15,508 bases of DNA from CAZHRJ01 sp964534765 (GTDB lineage: Bacteria; Lindowbacteria; 2-12-FULL-62-27), in NCBI GenBank assembly GCA_964534765.1, contig CAZHRJ010000072.1, positions 1 through 15,508 of the forward strand, given 5' to 3'. Each line of letters begins with the position of its first letter. Within the stretch, counting starts at the first letter, position 1. Made by a program: the position numbers and the translations under genes. Of this stretch, positions 14,426-15,508 are shown piece by piece. Under the pieces are notes generated by a model. The model saw only the letters and a program-made list of their open reading frames with translations, made no database searches and was not told the DNA's origin.

Positions 14426-14581
14426 TTACAGCTTCAGCGTCAATCTTTCATTCGTCGGACCGACGATAAAATCGACGCTCCGATTGCCAACGAATTTTTC
14501 CGTATCCACGGTCAAATTCCATTTCTTGCAAAACCATTTTCCGCCCAACCGCTTCTGGAATGTCACATCGGCCGAGTGAGC
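14426..14581 (-). pseudogene. Orphan C-terminal fragment, unrecognised
   Basis: An open frame running from a TGA (14584-14582) to TAA (14428-14426) with no ATG; a GTG at 14566 would give 46 residues. It contains VTFQKRLGGKWFCKKWNL followed by a NRSVDFIVGPTNERLTLKL end, which looks like genuine beta-rich protein. It has no proper start or ribosome site. It lies between the small zeta partner and fic in AT-richer DNA, so it is most likely the tail of a gene whose front has been lost. No family recognised; it could also be chance. Confidence 0.3.
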
Positions 14582-14594
14582 TCAAGGAACACGC

Positions 14595-14789
14595 TCACAC
14601 GCGCGTCCTCGCGGCGCGGCGATTGCGGTCGTTTCGGCCGCCGAGGTCGACGATTCGGCCGGCCCGATAGACATAAAACGGAGTTCCTGTGCGCCGAGCC
14701 AGTTCAAAGGCGTCGCGGGCCGCCCGGCGGAGTGATCGGCCGACATTTTTCAAATCGGGGTCGCTAAGCGAACGTCGGGTACGTTTCAT
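14595..14789 (-). CDS. Small basic protein coupled to zeta-like toxin (candidate antitoxin)
   Basis: 64 residues from an ATG that overlaps the stop of the zeta-like gene (ATGA), the usual mark of a co-translated pair. The sequence is MKRTRRSLSDPDLKN, then a helical segment (VGRSLRRAARDAFELARRTG, 16-35), then TPFYVYRAGRIVDLGG, a short strand-turn-strand like that of small proteins often seen beside zeta-type kinases. It ends in a basic tail. A partner or antitoxin role is inferred from position and size only. It appears intact although the toxin gene is broken. An open frame to 14849 exists but overlaps the kinase. Confidence 0.6.
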   Translation of the reverse strand: MKRTRRSLSDPDLKNVGRSLRRAARDAFELARRTGTPFYVYRAGRIVDLGGRNDRNRRAARTRV

Positions 14790-15250
14790 AGGGACTCGCC
14801 CTCCTCCATCTTTTTGGGTTGATCGCCTGAATTGTCGTAGTGAACCCAAGCGTCAACCAGCATCCTATATTTTTCTCTGAAATTTCTCCAGCTCGCCGCA
14901 AACCGCCGCCGGACGACTTGTTCTGGAATGTCATGGCCGCCCTGCGCCACGCGGGCCTTGACGCGGGCCACAGCCATGTCGGCGGACGGAAGGCTCAGAT
15001 AAATCAGTTTGACACGATAGCCAAGGTTGCGCCATTGGCGAATCAGGCGGGCGTAGGTCAGGCCGCTCAAGGTCGATTCAAACGCGAAACTGTCGCCGTT
15101 GTGAACGTGGGATTTGATCTCCTCGATCATGATCCGGCCGTCCCGCAGGGCCACGACGGCGGGAGAAAAAGGCGAAAGGCCTGACGCAATGAGGTCGGCG
15201 TTGACTTCTGGGAAGGCGGATCCTGAGACGCAACATCCCTCGCTCAGCAT
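14786..15250 (-). pseudogene. Zeta toxin-like kinase, 5'-truncated, no Walker A
   Basis: 154 residues that match the zeta/PezT-like kinase pattern after the P-loop: EVNADLIASGLSPFSP (15-30), FAFESTLSG (55-63), GYRVKLIYLSLPSADMAVARV, GGHDIPEQVVRRRF (104-117), and a YDNSG end. Full-length relatives begin with a GPNGAGKTT-type ATP-binding loop about 30 residues earlier. Here that stretch is replaced by MLSEGCCVSGSAFP, and no frame upstream encodes a P-loop. Related toxins phosphorylate UDP-N-acetylglucosamine sugars; without Walker A this copy should be unable to do so. The 3' end is intact and overlaps the small partner gene. Truncation could reflect real decay or a misjoined contig. Confidence 0.8.
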
Positions 15251-15336
15251 AAAATCTTCTCGCCTTTGGTATCCTGTCCGGTCTCGTCAACGTAGCAATA
15301 GGAGTTTGGAAAAAGAAATGCCGTTTTCCGTTCCAT
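15244..15336 (-). pseudogene. N-terminal head fragment with YVDETGQDTKG motif
   Basis: A 30-codon frame from ATG 15336 to TGA 15246-15244: MERKTAFLFPN, then SYCYVDETGQDTKGEKILC. The acidic YVDETG start recalls the first strand of DUF3800-type proteins (F-I-D-E-S-G), suspected RNase H-fold nucleases found in mobile DNA. The similarity is short. The frame ends just where the zeta-like sequence starts, so it appears to be the front of a gene whose rest has been replaced. Confidence 0.35.
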
Positions 15337-15487
15337 TAATATCCATGAGACCGTTGGTGATGAAATCGTTATTGCCGTCGTCACCGTGGTTGGTCCGTTT
15401 GGCGTATTCCCATCCGTACGGGATGTCGATCAGGCCGGGTTTGAGGTTGAATCCCATGCCAGCTAACTTAAGGGGTCGGAACTTCAC
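15287..15487 (-). CDS. Hypothetical 66-residue frame at window edge
   Basis: Not recognised. It reads MKFRPLKLAGMGFNLKPG, then IDIPYGWEYAKRTNHGDDG, then a polar NGLMDINGTENG end and a Leu-rich tail. It overlaps the YVDETG head fragment by 50 nt in another frame, so at most one is likely to be genuine. No ribosome site is obvious. It could be a small real gene, a fragment or chance. The rest of the window to 15508 shows nothing further. Confidence 0.2.
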   Translation of the reverse strand: MKFRPLKLAGMGFNLKPGLIDIPYGWEYAKRTNHGDDGNNDFITNGLMDINGTENGISFSKLLLLR

Positions 15488-15508
15488 AAAATTTGCGGCC
15501 GCCTGGAA

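Overview
The window is a high-GC stretch from a double-membrane (lipopolysaccharide-making) bacterium. Evidence for this is lpxB and an MsbA-type lipid A flippase at the left end, plus ordinary bacterial acpP, fabF and alaS. A run of exactly ten Ns at 3735-3744 shows it is a scaffolded draft, probably a metagenome-derived genome. Weak or absent Shine-Dalgarno sites before most genes and several families of intergenic repeats fit a little-studied, uncultivated lineage. The phylum cannot be fixed from this sequence alone.

Left part, + strand (1-5166), cell envelope. lpxB and msbA overlap by ATGA, followed by a DUF374-type acyltransferase and, across the gap, a multi-pass GT-C-like membrane protein. 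Together they read as an outer-membrane lipid A assembly and export block. A GC-rich double-hairpin repeat lies before lpxB and a partial copy lies right at the assembly gap.

Middle part (5138-10770), core metabolism. A perfect 59-nt palindrome ends the GT-C-like gene and even supplies its stop codon. A good sigma-70 promoter then drives acpP-fabF (fatty acid elongation). Convergent to fabF is a secreted M15/DUF882-like peptidase with a dockerin/EF-hand motif inside its catalytic domain. Divergent from it is alaS, possibly leaderless. A 'CCGCAGAGGCGCA'-type dispersed repeat follows alaS.

Right part, - strand (10792-15508). In the direction of transcription (right to left) it holds: a head fragment with YVDETGQDTKG; a zeta-toxin-like kinase lacking its Walker A end; an intact small protein overlapping it (candidate partner or antitoxin); a short orphan tail; a nearly complete Fic protein whose last codons run into phage sequence; a phage portal-like tail fragment; a dual-CDGSH iron-sulfur protein; a DUF1223 secreted thioredoxin-like protein; and a single-pass membrane protein with a strong promoter and ribosome site. 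From about 12551 to the right end the DNA is a mosaic of broken mobile, phage and toxin genes, and is the accessory part of the window.

No rRNA, tRNA or CRISPR array was seen. I see no complete new multi-gene system. The most interesting items are the Fic/phage junction, the Walker-A-less zeta gene with its intact partner, the CDGSH-DUF1223 pair, the embedded EF-hand and the palindrome.
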